Below are positions 14,290 through 21,423 of a stretch of DNA of 21,796 nucleotides, piece after piece; positions within the stretch are counted from its first letter, which is position 1, and each line of letters opens with the position of its first letter. Origin of the DNA: Bacteroidales bacterium UBA1725 (GTDB taxonomy: Bacteria > Bacteroidota > Bacteroidia > Bacteroidales > UBA932). Made by a program: the position numbers and the translations under genes. The stretch spans positions 5,517 to 27,312 of the forward strand of contig DCIN01000003.1 of the NCBI GenBank assembly GCA_002315815.1, written 5' to 3'. Under the pieces are notes generated by a model that had not been told where the DNA came from, did no database searches, and saw only the letters and a program-made list of their open reading frames with translations.

Positions 14290-14484
14290 ATGAAAGCATC
14301 AGAAGCCCGCGAAATGTCTGTAGCAGACCTGCGCGACCGTATCGAGGTCGAGAAGAACAATCTCGACACAATGAAGATTAATCACGCGATTTCTCCGCTG
14401 GAAGACACTTCCAAGATTATGAAGACCAGAAGGGATATAGCTCTTATGATCACTATCCTTGCTGAAAAAGAAAAACAGAACTAA
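14290..14484 (+). CDS. rpmC: 50S ribosomal protein L29 (uL29)
   Basis: The 64-residue, two-helix L29 starts MKASEAREMSVADL and ends with the IMKTRRDIALMITIL helix. It sits beside L23 near the tunnel exit and contributes to the binding site for chaperones and SRP. A GGAG lies 8 nt upstream of the ATG. Order rplP-rpmC-rpsQ is canonical, with 11 nt to the next gene. Confidence 0.97.
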   Translation: MKASEAREMSVADLRDRIEVEKNNLDTMKINHAISPLEDTSKIMKTRRDIALMITILAEKEKQN

Positions 14485-14495
14485 AAGAAGAAGTC

Positions 14496-14750
14496 ATGGA
14501 AAGAAATCTTCGTAAGGAAAGAATAGGAGTAGTGGTCAGCGACAAGATGGACAAGACCATCGTTGTTGCCGTTGAAATCAAAGAGAAACATCCTTTGTAC
14601 GGAAAATTCGTCAAGAAGACCACAAAGTTCTATGCCCAGGACGAGAAGAACGAGTGCGGTGTGGGTGACACCGTCCGCATTATGGAGACCCGCCCCCTGA
14701 GCAAAACCAAGAACTGGAGATTAGTTGAAATCATAGAAAAAGCCAAATAG
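14496..14750 (+). CDS. rpsQ: 30S ribosomal protein S17 (uS17)
   Basis: The 84-residue S17 has an OB fold that binds helices 7 and 11 of 16S rRNA early in assembly. The family pattern is clear: RKERIGVVVSDKMDKTIVVA, HPLYGKFVKKTTKFYAQDE, GDTVRIMETRPLSKTKNWRL. It ends 3 nt before rplN. Length and order are normal and no Shine-Dalgarno sequence is obvious. Confidence 0.98.
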   Translation: MERNLRKERIGVVVSDKMDKTIVVAVEIKEKHPLYGKFVKKTTKFYAQDEKNECGVGDTVRIMETRPLSKTKNWRLVEIIEKAK

Positions 14751-14753
14751 TTT

Positions 14754-15119
14754 ATGATACAGCAGGAAACACGTTTACAGGTGGCCGACAACAGCGGTGC
14801 GAAGGAAGTTCTCTGCATCCGCGTACTTGGCGGAACCAACCACCGTTATGCGACTGTCGGTGACAAGATTGTCGTAGCGATCAAGAGTGCCATCCCGGGC
14901 TCCGACGCCAAGAAAGGTACAGTTTCGAGAGCTGTAGTGGTACGCACCAAGAAAGAGATTCGTCGTGCAGACGGCTCTTACATCCGTTTTGACGAGAACG
15001 CATGCGTTCTTCTCAACAACGCCGGTGAACTTCGCGGAACCCGTATTTTCGGCCCCGTTGCCAGAGAGCTCCGCGACGAGTATATGAAAATCGTTTCACT
15101 TGCACCCGAGGTCCTTTAA
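14754..15119 (+). CDS. rplN: 50S ribosomal protein L14 (uL14)
   Basis: The 121-residue L14 is nearly invariant across bacteria and lies at the subunit interface, forming an inter-subunit bridge and the binding site for RsfS. It begins MIQQETRLQVADNSGAKEV and ends with RELRDEYMKIVSLAPEVL, both diagnostic. The start is 3 nt after rpsQ. Nothing is unusual. Confidence 0.99.
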   Translation: MIQQETRLQVADNSGAKEVLCIRVLGGTNHRYATVGDKIVVAIKSAIPGSDAKKGTVSRAVVVRTKKEIRRADGSYIRFDENACVLLNNAGELRGTRIFGPVARELRDEYMKIVSLAPEVL

Positions 15120-15131
15120 TTAATAAGCATT

Positions 15132-15449
15132 ATGAAGAAGATACATATTAAGAAAGGTGACACCGTGTATGTAAATGCCGGTAACGACAAGGGCAAGACC
15201 GGAAAGGTCCTCAAGGTCCTCGTTGCTGATGACCGCGCCGTCGTAGAGGGCGTGAATATGGTCAGCAAGCACACCAAGCCCAATTCCAAGCAGCCCCAGG
15301 GTGGAATCATCAAGCAGGAGGCTGCCATCCACATCTCAAATCTCAATCTTCTTGACCCCAAGAGCCAGAAGCCCACTCGCGTAGGTTACAGGATGGAAGG
15401 TGACAAGAAGGTCCGTTACGCTAAAAAATCAGGGGAGGAGATCAAATAA
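15132..15449 (+). CDS. rplX: 50S ribosomal protein L24 (uL24)
   Basis: The 105-residue L24 initiates 50S assembly by binding the 5' domain of 23S rRNA. A KOW motif occupies residues 4-35 (KKGDTVYVNAGNDKGKTGKV), followed by VEGVNMVSKHTKP and the tail VGYRMEGDKKVRYAKKSGE. The gene sits between rplN and rplE as in the spc operon and ends 2 nt before rplE. Confidence 0.98.
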   Translation: MKKIHIKKGDTVYVNAGNDKGKTGKVLKVLVADDRAVVEGVNMVSKHTKPNSKQPQGGIIKQEAAIHISNLNLLDPKSQKPTRVGYRMEGDKKVRYAKKSGEEIK

Positions 15450-15451
15450 TT

Positions 15452-16048
15452 ATGGCAAAGAAAAACACACCGGCAGAGGCACAGGCACTGCCCAAGGGAT
15501 ATATCCCTTCCCTCAAGAAGATTTACAGGGAGGAGATTATAGAGAAGCTCACAAAGCAGTTCAACTACACTACCGTGATGCAGGTTCCCCGTCTTGTGAA
15601 GATCACCGTCAACGAAGGTGTGGGCGACGCTACCCAGGACAAGAAGATTGTCGAGGAGGCCGCAGAGGAACTCTCCATCATCACCGGTCAGAAAGCACTC
15701 ATCACCAATTCCAAGAAGGACGTTTCCAACTTCAAGCTCCGTAAAGGAATGCCCATCGGAACCAAAGTCACCCTGCGTGACGTCAAGATGTACGAATTCC
15801 TTGAGAAGCTCATCCGTGTGGCTCTCCCCCGTATCCGTGACTTCAACGGTATAGCTGAAAATATGGACGGTCGCGGAAACTACACTCTCGGAATCAAGGA
15901 GCAGATTATCTTCCCCGAAATCGACATCGACAAGAACCCCCGCATCCACGGTCTCGAGATCACATTCGTCACAACGGCCCGTACCGATGAGGAGTGCCAC
16001 GCTCTCCTCGCTGCATTCGGTCTGCCTTTCAAGAAACATAACAATTAA
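15452..16048 (+). CDS. rplE: 50S ribosomal protein L5 (uL5)
   Basis: The 198-residue L5 binds 5S rRNA and the P-site tRNA elbow in the central protuberance. It has about 18 additional N-terminal residues before the conserved PSLKKIYREEIIEKL, making it somewhat longer than E. coli L5 (179 residues). The core motifs are present: PRLVKITVNEGVGDA, FKLRKGMPIGTKVTLR, RIRDFNGI and ITFVTTARTDEECHALL. Gene order is canonical, with 8 nt to rpsN. Confidence 0.98.
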   Translation: MAKKNTPAEAQALPKGYIPSLKKIYREEIIEKLTKQFNYTTVMQVPRLVKITVNEGVGDATQDKKIVEEAAEELSIITGQKALITNSKKDVSNFKLRKGMPIGTKVTLRDVKMYEFLEKLIRVALPRIRDFNGIAENMDGRGNYTLGIKEQIIFPEIDIDKNPRIHGLEITFVTTARTDEECHALLAAFGLPFKKHNN

Positions 16049-16056
16049 GAGATACT

Positions 16057-16326
16057 ATGGCAAAGGAATCAATGAAAGCTCGCGAAGTAAAACGCGCGAA
16101 ACTGGTTGCTAAGTACGCAGAGAAGAGAAAGGCACTCAAGGAGGCCGGAGACTGGGCTGCTCTCGACAAGCTCCCCAAGAACGCATCTCCCGTCCGCCTT
16201 CACAACCGTTGCTCCCTTACTGGTCGTCCCAAGGGATATATCAGGGAGTTCGGTATCAGCCGTATCCAGTTCCGTGAGATGGCCAGCAACGGTCTCCTCC
16301 CGGGAGTGAAGAAGGCAAGTTGGTAA
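16057..16326 (+). CDS. rpsN: 30S ribosomal protein S14 (uS14), zinc-free type
   Basis: The 89-residue S14 is of the longer type without a zinc ribbon: the usual CxxC pairs are absent, and the conserved tail reads RCSLTGRPKGYIREFGISR and ends VKKASW. S14 is a late-assembling protein of the 30S head. Because it needs no zinc, this locus does not show the zinc-regulated S14 swap known in some bacteria. The reading frame ends 20 nt before rpsH. Confidence 0.98.
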   Translation: MAKESMKAREVKRAKLVAKYAEKRKALKEAGDWAALDKLPKNASPVRLHNRCSLTGRPKGYIREFGISRIQFREMASNGLLPGVKKASW

Positions 16327-16346
16327 AAATTAAAAAGATTAAGAAT

Positions 16347-16742
16347 ATGACTGATCCTATTGCAGATTACCTCACCAGAGTACGCAATGCCTATATGGCA
16401 GGCAAGAAGGTGGTCGAGGTTCCTTCTTCCAAGATGAAGGTGGCCATCACCCAGATTCTCTGTGAGAAAGGATACATCCTCAGCTACAAGGTGGTCGAGG
16501 GAACTCCTTACAACACTATCAAAATCGCTCTCAAGTATCATCCTCAGACCAAGACGGCCGCAATCAAGAAGATTGAGCGCGTGTCTTCTCCCGGTCTGCG
16601 CCAGTACACAGACGTGGATAATATGCCCCGCGTTCTCAACGGACTCGGAATTGCAATCCTCTCCACATCCAAGGGCGTCATCACCGACAAGGAAGCCAAG
16701 GAACTTGGTGTCGGCGGTGAAGTATTATGCTATGTATATTAA
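16347..16742 (+). CDS. rpsH: 30S ribosomal protein S8 (uS8)
   Basis: The 131-residue S8 binds helix 21 of 16S rRNA and in E. coli also represses the spc operon. It begins MTDPIADYLTRVRNA and ends with GVITDKEAKELGVGGEVLCYVY, both typical. A longer frame opens at a TTG at 16320, but that would overlap rpsN and lacks homology, so the ATG at 16347 is chosen. Its natural mRNA target is near rplX-rplE in E. coli; I could not identify a matching fold by eye. Confidence 0.97.
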   Translation: MTDPIADYLTRVRNAYMAGKKVVEVPSSKMKVAITQILCEKGYILSYKVVEGTPYNTIKIALKYHPQTKTAAIKKIERVSSPGLRQYTDVDNMPRVLNGLGIAILSTSKGVITDKEAKELGVGGEVLCYVY

Positions 16743-16762
16743 TCGTTAACTCTTTATATTAA

Positions 16763-17323
16763 ATGTCACGAATTGGTAAATTGCCTGTAAGCCTTCCGAA
16801 CGGCGTGAGCGTCCAGCTTGGTGCCGACAACGTGTTGAAGGTTAAAGGACCTCTCGGAGAGATGAGCCAGAAGATTGATCCGGACATCAAGGTCACCGTA
16901 GAGGACAATCAAATCAAGTTCGAGCGTCCCACAGACCAGCCCCGCCACCGCTCAATGCACGGACTTTACCGTGCGCTTGTGCACAATATGGTTGTAGGTG
17001 TATCTGAGGGATTCTCCACCAGACAGGAATTGGTCGGTGTAGGATACCGTGTATCCGTGGCCGGTCAGATTCTTTCATTCTCCCTCGGTTATTCTCACGA
17101 CATCCAGCTTCTCCTTCCCGCAGAGGTAAAGGCTGAGGTTCCCGATGTCAAGAAGGGTGAGAACCCCGTTCTTGTGCTCAAGAGCTGTGACAAGCAGCTT
17201 GTCGGCCAGGTCGCAGCCAAGGTCCGTTCATTCCGCAAACCCGAGCCTTACAAGGGCAAAGGAATCAAGTTCACCGGTGAGACTCTCCGCCGCAAGGCAG
17301 GCAAGACCGCAGCAGCTAAATAA
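16763..17323 (+). CDS. rplF: 50S ribosomal protein L6 (uL6)
   Basis: The 186-residue L6 has two similar domains and sits near the factor-binding site, by the sarcin-ricin loop. It begins MSRIGKLPVSLPNGVSV and has the C-terminal signature EPYKGKGIKFTGETLRRKAG. A basic/alanine tail follows. The gap to rpsH is 20 nt and A/T-rich; rplR follows after 15 nt. Confidence 0.98.
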   Translation: MSRIGKLPVSLPNGVSVQLGADNVLKVKGPLGEMSQKIDPDIKVTVEDNQIKFERPTDQPRHRSMHGLYRALVHNMVVGVSEGFSTRQELVGVGYRVSVAGQILSFSLGYSHDIQLLLPAEVKAEVPDVKKGENPVLVLKSCDKQLVGQVAAKVRSFRKPEPYKGKGIKFTGETLRRKAGKTAAAK

Positions 17324-17338
17324 TAGGAGGACAGAATT

Positions 17339-17701
17339 ATGGCACTCAATAGAATTGAAAGAAGAAGAAGGATTCACTACCGCATACGCAAGCACGTCAA
17401 CGGAACTGCAGAGAAACCCCGTATGGTTGTTTTCCGCAGCAACAAGCAGATTTACGTGCAGGTGGTCGATGACGAACAGGGCAAGACGCTTGTCGCAGCC
17501 GCTTCCAATGACAAGGAGCTCGCGCTTCAGTGCAAGGGTAAGACCGGCATCGAGGCTGCGGCTATCGTAGGAAAGGCTGTTGCAGAGCGTGCACTTGCGA
17601 AGGGTATTACCACAATCTGCTTCGACCGTGGCGGTTATCTCTTCCACGGCAGGGTAAAAAGTTTGGCAGACGCTGCCCGTGAAGGCGGCCTCGTATTCTA
17701 A
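17339..17701 (+). CDS. rplR: 50S ribosomal protein L18 (uL18)
   Basis: The 120-residue L18 binds 5S rRNA with L5 and anchors it in the central protuberance. Motifs: RRRRIHYRIRKHVNG, RMVVFRSNKQIYVQVVDD and a C-terminal GYLFHGRVKSLADAAREGG. A full Shine-Dalgarno sequence (AGGAGG, 17325-17330) lies 8 nt before the ATG. The stop codon overlaps an ATG at 17701 that could start rpsE. Confidence 0.98.
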   Translation: MALNRIERRRRIHYRIRKHVNGTAEKPRMVVFRSNKQIYVQVVDDEQGKTLVAAASNDKELALQCKGKTGIEAAAIVGKAVAERALAKGITTICFDRGGYLFHGRVKSLADAAREGGLVF

Positions 17702-17712
17702 TGCAAAAGACT

Positions 17713-18231
17713 ATGGCAAATACAAATGTTAAAAGAGTAAAGACATCTGACCTTGAACTTAAGGACAGACTTGTTGCCATCCAGAGGGTGACGAAGGTCA
17801 CCAAGGGTGGTCGTCACTTCCGCTTTGCAGCCATTGTGGTCGTAGGTGACGAGAACGGCGTTGTAGGCTATGGTCTTGGAAAGGCTAATGAAGTCACCGC
17901 CGCCATCGCGAAGGGAGTGGAGGATGCAAAGAAGAATCTCGTGAAGATTCCCGTCATCAACACCACCATCCCTCACGAGCAGGAGTCAAAATTCGGTGGA
18001 TCCCGTGTGTTTATGAAGCCTGCGGCTCCCGGTACCGGTGTAAAGGCCGGCGGTGCTATGCGTGCAGTCTTCGAGAGCGCCGGTGTGCAGAACGTTCTCG
18101 CCAAGTCGAAGGGCTCGTCCAACCCTCACAACCTTGTGAAGGCTACCGTAGTCGCTTTGACCCAGATGAGAGACGCATACACTGTGGCCGGTCTCCGTGG
18201 TGTTCCGATGAGTAAGGTATTTAACGGCTAG
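17713..18231 (+). CDS. rpsE: 30S ribosomal protein S5 (uS5)
   Basis: S5 lines the mRNA entry channel with S3 and S4 and affects decoding accuracy. The protein has the S5 N-terminal double-stranded-RNA-like domain (LKDRLVAIQRVTKVTKGGR, VVGYGLGKANEV) and the C-terminal domain (GSRVFMKPAAPGTGVKAGG). Two starts are possible: ATG at 17701, overlapping the rplR stop (TAATG, 176 residues), and ATG at 17713 (172 residues). I prefer the second, because it gives the family's usual MA opening and has an A-rich upstream stretch. Its stop lies inside the Shine-Dalgarno sequence of rpmD. Confidence 0.96.
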   Translation: MANTNVKRVKTSDLELKDRLVAIQRVTKVTKGGRHFRFAAIVVVGDENGVVGYGLGKANEVTAAIAKGVEDAKKNLVKIPVINTTIPHEQESKFGGSRVFMKPAAPGTGVKAGGAMRAVFESAGVQNVLAKSKGSSNPHNLVKATVVALTQMRDAYTVAGLRGVPMSKVFNG

Positions 18232-18242
18232 GAGGAAACATT

Positions 18243-18425
18243 ATGGCAAAGCTCAGAATTACACAGATAGTTAGCAGCAACGGTGAGACAAAGCGTCAGA
18301 AGGCCAACCTTCGTTGTCTTGGCGTACGTCGTATGAATCAGACGGTTGAGATAGAGAAGACCCCGGTTTCCGTAGGTCAGGCAGCCAAGGTTGCCCATCT
18401 CTGCAGAATCGAAGAAGTAAAGTAA
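18243..18425 (+). CDS. rpmD: 50S ribosomal protein L30 (uL30)
   Basis: This 60-residue protein has the compact L30 fold: MAKLRITQIVSS, then RQKANLRCLGVRRMNQTVE and PVSVGQAAKVAHLCRIEEV. L30 contacts 5S rRNA and helix 38 of 23S rRNA and is dispensable in some bacteria. AGGAGG at 18230-18235, overlapping the rpsE stop, lies 7 nt upstream and is one of the strongest Shine-Dalgarno sequences in the window. Confidence 0.97.
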   Translation: MAKLRITQIVSSNGETKRQKANLRCLGVRRMNQTVEIEKTPVSVGQAAKVAHLCRIEEVK

Positions 18426-18440
18426 AGGAGGACCAGAGTT

Positions 18441-18890
18441 ATGAAACTTAACAATTTGACACCCGCTGTCGGTTCCACCCATACAAGCAAGAGACTCGGA
18501 CGTGGTCAGGGCTCCGGAAAGGGAGGCACCTCCACCCGCGGTACCAAGGGCGCCCAGGCTCGCGCCGGATACGAACACAAGGTAGGTTTCGAAGGCGGTC
18601 AGATGCCTCTTCAGAGACTTGTCCCCAAGTTCGGCTTCAAGAATCCTACAAGAGTTGAGTACAAGGCCGTTAACGTAGCCGACATTGAGGCTCTCGCAGC
18701 GGCTGCAGGTCTTTCCGAAATCGGAATTCCTGAAATCAAGTCCGCAGGACTTGCCGGGAAGAACGATCTTGTGAAGATCCTTGGAAACGGAGAAATCAAA
18801 ACTGCCGTCAATGTGGCTGCAGACGCTTTCTCAAAGTCCGCAATTGCAAAAATCGAAGCTGCCGGCGGAAAGGCAGTCGTAACGGAGTAA
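18441..18890 (+). CDS. rplO: 50S ribosomal protein L15 (uL15)
   Basis: The 149-residue L15 has the flexible Gly/Arg-rich N-terminal extension (RLGRGQGSGKGGTSTRGTKG) that penetrates the 50S core, then GFEGGQMPLQRLVPKFGF and a globular C-terminus. It is a late-assembly protein. AGGAGG at 18426-18431 precedes the ATG by 9 nt. secY begins 3 nt after the stop. Confidence 0.98.
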   Translation: MKLNNLTPAVGSTHTSKRLGRGQGSGKGGTSTRGTKGAQARAGYEHKVGFEGGQMPLQRLVPKFGFKNPTRVEYKAVNVADIEALAAAAGLSEIGIPEIKSAGLAGKNDLVKILGNGEIKTAVNVAADAFSKSAIAKIEAAGGKAVVTE

Positions 18891-18893
18891 AGT

Positions 18894-20228
18894 ATGAAGT
18901 TCATAGAGACAATCAAGAACATCTTCAAGATTGAGGAACTCCGCAAGAGGCTCGTCTATACGTTCATCCTTGTTCTGGTCTACAGATTCGGATGCTACGT
19001 GGTACTTCCAGGTATTGACGCCTCTATGATCGCAGGTCTTCAGAATAGTGCTCAGGAAGGTCTTGTCGGCCTCCTGAACATGTTCTCCGGCGGTGCGTTT
19101 GGTAACGCCTCCATCTTCGCGCTGGGTGTGATGCCGTACATTTCGGCATCCATCATCATCCAGTTGCTGGGTGTTTTCGTTCCGTATTTCAAGAAACTCC
19201 AGATGGAGGGAGAGAGCGGACGAAAGAAGATGAACCAGATGACGAGAGTTCTCACCATTCTGGTAATCTGCATCCAGGGCCCGGCCTATATGGCTTCAGT
19301 GCACAATCAGATTCCTTCCGCCGCATTTGTGGCGGTGAACCAGCTCGGCTGGAGCAACTTTATGTTCAACCTCGTGTCGACTCTCGTACTGATGGCCGGC
19401 TCGATGTTCGTGATGTGGCTCGGTGAGCGCATCACCGACCGTGGAATAGGCAACGGCATTTCCCTCATCATTATGATTGGTATTGTTGCCCGCCTTCCCT
19501 TTGCACTTGCGGCCGAATTCACCAAGAAGCTTTCGACCACCAACGGAGGATTCCTGCTTCTTATCGTCGAAGTAATATTCTGGTACTTTGTGATTGCCGC
19601 AGCCATCGCACTTGTGCAGGCAGTCCGCAGAGTTCCTGTACAGTATGCAAAGAGGGTTGTCGGTAACCGTCAGTTCGGCGGTGTCCGTCAGTATATTCCG
19701 CTCAAGATCAATGCGGCCGGCGTAATGCCTATCATCTTCGCCCAGGCCCTTATGCTCTTCCCGCTTCTCTTCTCCAGATGGGATGCGACCCGCGGACTTG
19801 CTGCCACACTGAGCAACTACACCGGATTCTGGTATAATTTGATATTCTTCATCTTCGTTGTTATCTTCACTTACTTCTATACCGCCGTTACCGTGAATCC
19901 CACTATGATGGCAGAAGATATGAAGAGAAACGGAGGATTCATCCCCGGAGTCAAGCCCGGCAAAAAGACGGTCGAGTATCTGGACAGTGTGATGTCCAAA
20001 GTCACTTTCCCCGGATCCATTGCCCTTGCTTTGATTTCCATACTTCCTGCCCTTGCAATCATTATGGGAGTTGACAACTCATTTGCAAGTTTCTTCGGAG
20101 GCACTTCGCTTCTGATTCTTGTGGGTGTTGTCCTCGACACTCTGCAGCAGGTGGAAAGTTACTTGCTTATGCGCCACTATGACGGACTGATGAAGACAGG
20201 ACGTCTGAGCGGACGCTCGGGCATGTAG
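18894..20228 (+). CDS. secY: Protein translocase subunit SecY
   Basis: SecY is the channel of the Sec translocon in the inner membrane. The 444-residue protein has ten hydrophobic helices and the family's signature stretches: YRFGCYVVLPGID near the start, GVMPYISASIIIQLL in TM2 (the plug side), ERITDRGIGNGISLII, and the cytoplasmic loops with RRVPVQYAKRVVG and NGGFIPGVKPGK, the latter near the SecA/ribosome contact. Its place after rplO and before map is canonical, so ribosomal protein output is tied to translocon output. Confidence 0.98.
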   Translation: MKFIETIKNIFKIEELRKRLVYTFILVLVYRFGCYVVLPGIDASMIAGLQNSAQEGLVGLLNMFSGGAFGNASIFALGVMPYISASIIIQLLGVFVPYFKKLQMEGESGRKKMNQMTRVLTILVICIQGPAYMASVHNQIPSAAFVAVNQLGWSNFMFNLVSTLVLMAGSMFVMWLGERITDRGIGNGISLIIMIGIVARLPFALAAEFTKKLSTTNGGFLLLIVEVIFWYFVIAAAIALVQAVRRVPVQYAKRVVGNRQFGGVRQYIPLKINAAGVMPIIFAQALMLFPLLFSRWDATRGLAATLSNYTGFWYNLIFFIFVVIFTYFYTAVTVNPTMMAEDMKRNGGFIPGVKPGKKTVEYLDSVMSKVTFPGSIALALISILPALAIIMGVDNSFASFFGGTSLLILVGVVLDTLQQVESYLLMRHYDGLMKTGRLSGRSGM

Positions 20229-20251
20229 TTCTTTGAAAAATTGAAAGGTTG

Positions 20252-21031
20252 ATGATCAAGCCTAAGACAGAGGAAGAGATTGAGCTGCTCCGCGAAAATG
20301 CCATAATCGTCTCGAAGACGCTGGCTGAAGTCGGTAAAGCAGTCGCCCCGGGTGTGACAACCAAGGAGTTGAACAGGGTGGCTGAAGAGTTCATCCGCGA
20401 CAACGGCGCAATCCCAAGTTTCCTCGGATTCGAAGGCTTCCCTGCAGCAATCTGCGCTTCGGTCAACGATGTTGTAGTCCACGGTTTTCCGTCAGACTAT
20501 GTCCTTAAGGATGGAGACATTGTCTCCGCAGACATCGGCACGTTGTATAAGGGCTATAACGGTGATTCCGCGTACACCTTCCCCGTGGGGGAGGTGGATG
20601 CGAAGACCCGTTCGCTCCTTGACGTGACCAAGGCATCCCTTTACAAGGGCATTGAGGCTGCTGTAGCGGGCGGACGCACCGGAGATATCGGATACGCGGT
20701 GCAATCGTATGTGGAATCATTCGGCTTTTCCGTGGTCCGCGAACTCGAGGGACACGGAATAGGGAAGGAGATGCACGAAAATCCCGGCGTTCCCAATTTC
20801 GGACGCAGGGGCAAAGGCACTCATCTCGTGGACGGAATGGTTCTGTGCATCGAGCCTATGGTCAATGCAGGAGGCAAAGCAGTCTATCTCGCCAGAAACG
20901 GATGGGCGGTCCATACCTCGGACCATAGCAAATCGGCGCACTTCGAGCTTACGGTTGTTATCAGAAAAGGCCGTGCAGAGCAGCTTTCGACCTTCGATTT
21001 TATCGAGAAAGATGTCAAGATTAAATTTTAA
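20252..21031 (+). CDS. map: Type I methionine aminopeptidase
   Basis: MetAP removes the initiator methionine from new proteins at the ribosome exit. The 259-residue enzyme carries all five metal ligands: Asp94 (SADIG), Asp105 (YNGDSA), His168 (EGHGIG), Glu201 (CIEPM) and Glu232 (HFELT), each three residues before its E. coli equivalent. There is no N-terminal zinc-finger or SH3-binding extension, so it is type Ia. The ATG at 20252 is preferred over an adjoining TTG at 20249. It lies 23 nt after secY. Confidence 0.97.
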   Translation: MIKPKTEEEIELLRENAIIVSKTLAEVGKAVAPGVTTKELNRVAEEFIRDNGAIPSFLGFEGFPAAICASVNDVVVHGFPSDYVLKDGDIVSADIGTLYKGYNGDSAYTFPVGEVDAKTRSLLDVTKASLYKGIEAAVAGGRTGDIGYAVQSYVESFGFSVVRELEGHGIGKEMHENPGVPNFGRRGKGTHLVDGMVLCIEPMVNAGGKAVYLARNGWAVHTSDHSKSAHFELTVVIRKGRAEQLSTFDFIEKDVKIKF

Positions 21032-21045
21032 GTGTTATTTTTTTA

Positions 21046-21264
21046 ATGTCAAAACAAGTAGCAATAGAACAAGATGGGAAGGTTATCGAGACCCTTCCGA
21101 ACGCGATGTTCAAAGTCGAGCTTGAGAATGGTCACGTCCTGCTCTGCAATATTTCGGGCAAGATGAGAATGAACTTCATCCATATTCTTCTGGGCGACAA
21201 AGTACGCGTTGAAATTTCACCTTATGATTTGACCAAAGGCAGAATATCTTTCAGATACAAATAA
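21046..21264 (+). CDS. infA: Translation initiation factor IF-1
   Basis: IF-1 binds the A site of the 30S subunit during initiation. The 72-residue OB-fold protein reads MSKQVAIEQDGKVIETLPNA, then FKVELENGHVLLCNISGKMR and a DKVRVEISPYDLTKGRISFR tail, all diagnostic. It sits between map and rpmJ as in many bacteria. The 14-nt upstream gap is nearly all T, with no Shine-Dalgarno sequence. Confidence 0.98.
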   Translation: MSKQVAIEQDGKVIETLPNAMFKVELENGHVLLCNISGKMRMNFIHILLGDKVRVEISPYDLTKGRISFRYK

Positions 21265-21275
21265 AAACAAACGAT

Positions 21276-21392
21276 ATGAAAGTCAAGACATCCATCAAAA
21301 AGCGCAGCGATGATTGCAAAATCGTACGTCGTAAAGGCCGTCTGTACGTTATATGCAAGAAGAACCCCAAGTTCAAGATGCGTCAGGGATAA
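21276..21392 (+). CDS. rpmJ: 50S ribosomal protein L36 (bL36)
   Basis: This short gene encodes 38 residues: MKVKTSIKKRSDDC, a basic middle, then YVICKKNPKFKMRQG. L36 folds around a zinc ion in many bacteria through C-x2-C, Cys and His. Here Cys14 and Cys27 remain, but the first cysteine is Ser11 and the histidine region has lysine, so a normal zinc site is not possible. It lies 11 nt after infA and 31 nt before rpsM, the usual place. Confidence 0.96.
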   Translation: MKVKTSIKKRSDDCKIVRRKGRLYVICKKNPKFKMRQG

Positions 21393-21423
21393 TATTCAGT
21401 AACAAATTAAGTAAAGTATAATT

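Noticed and set aside
16320..16346. TTG start giving S8 nine additional residues
   Set aside because: It overlaps the rpsN stop and the family begins at MTDPIADYL.
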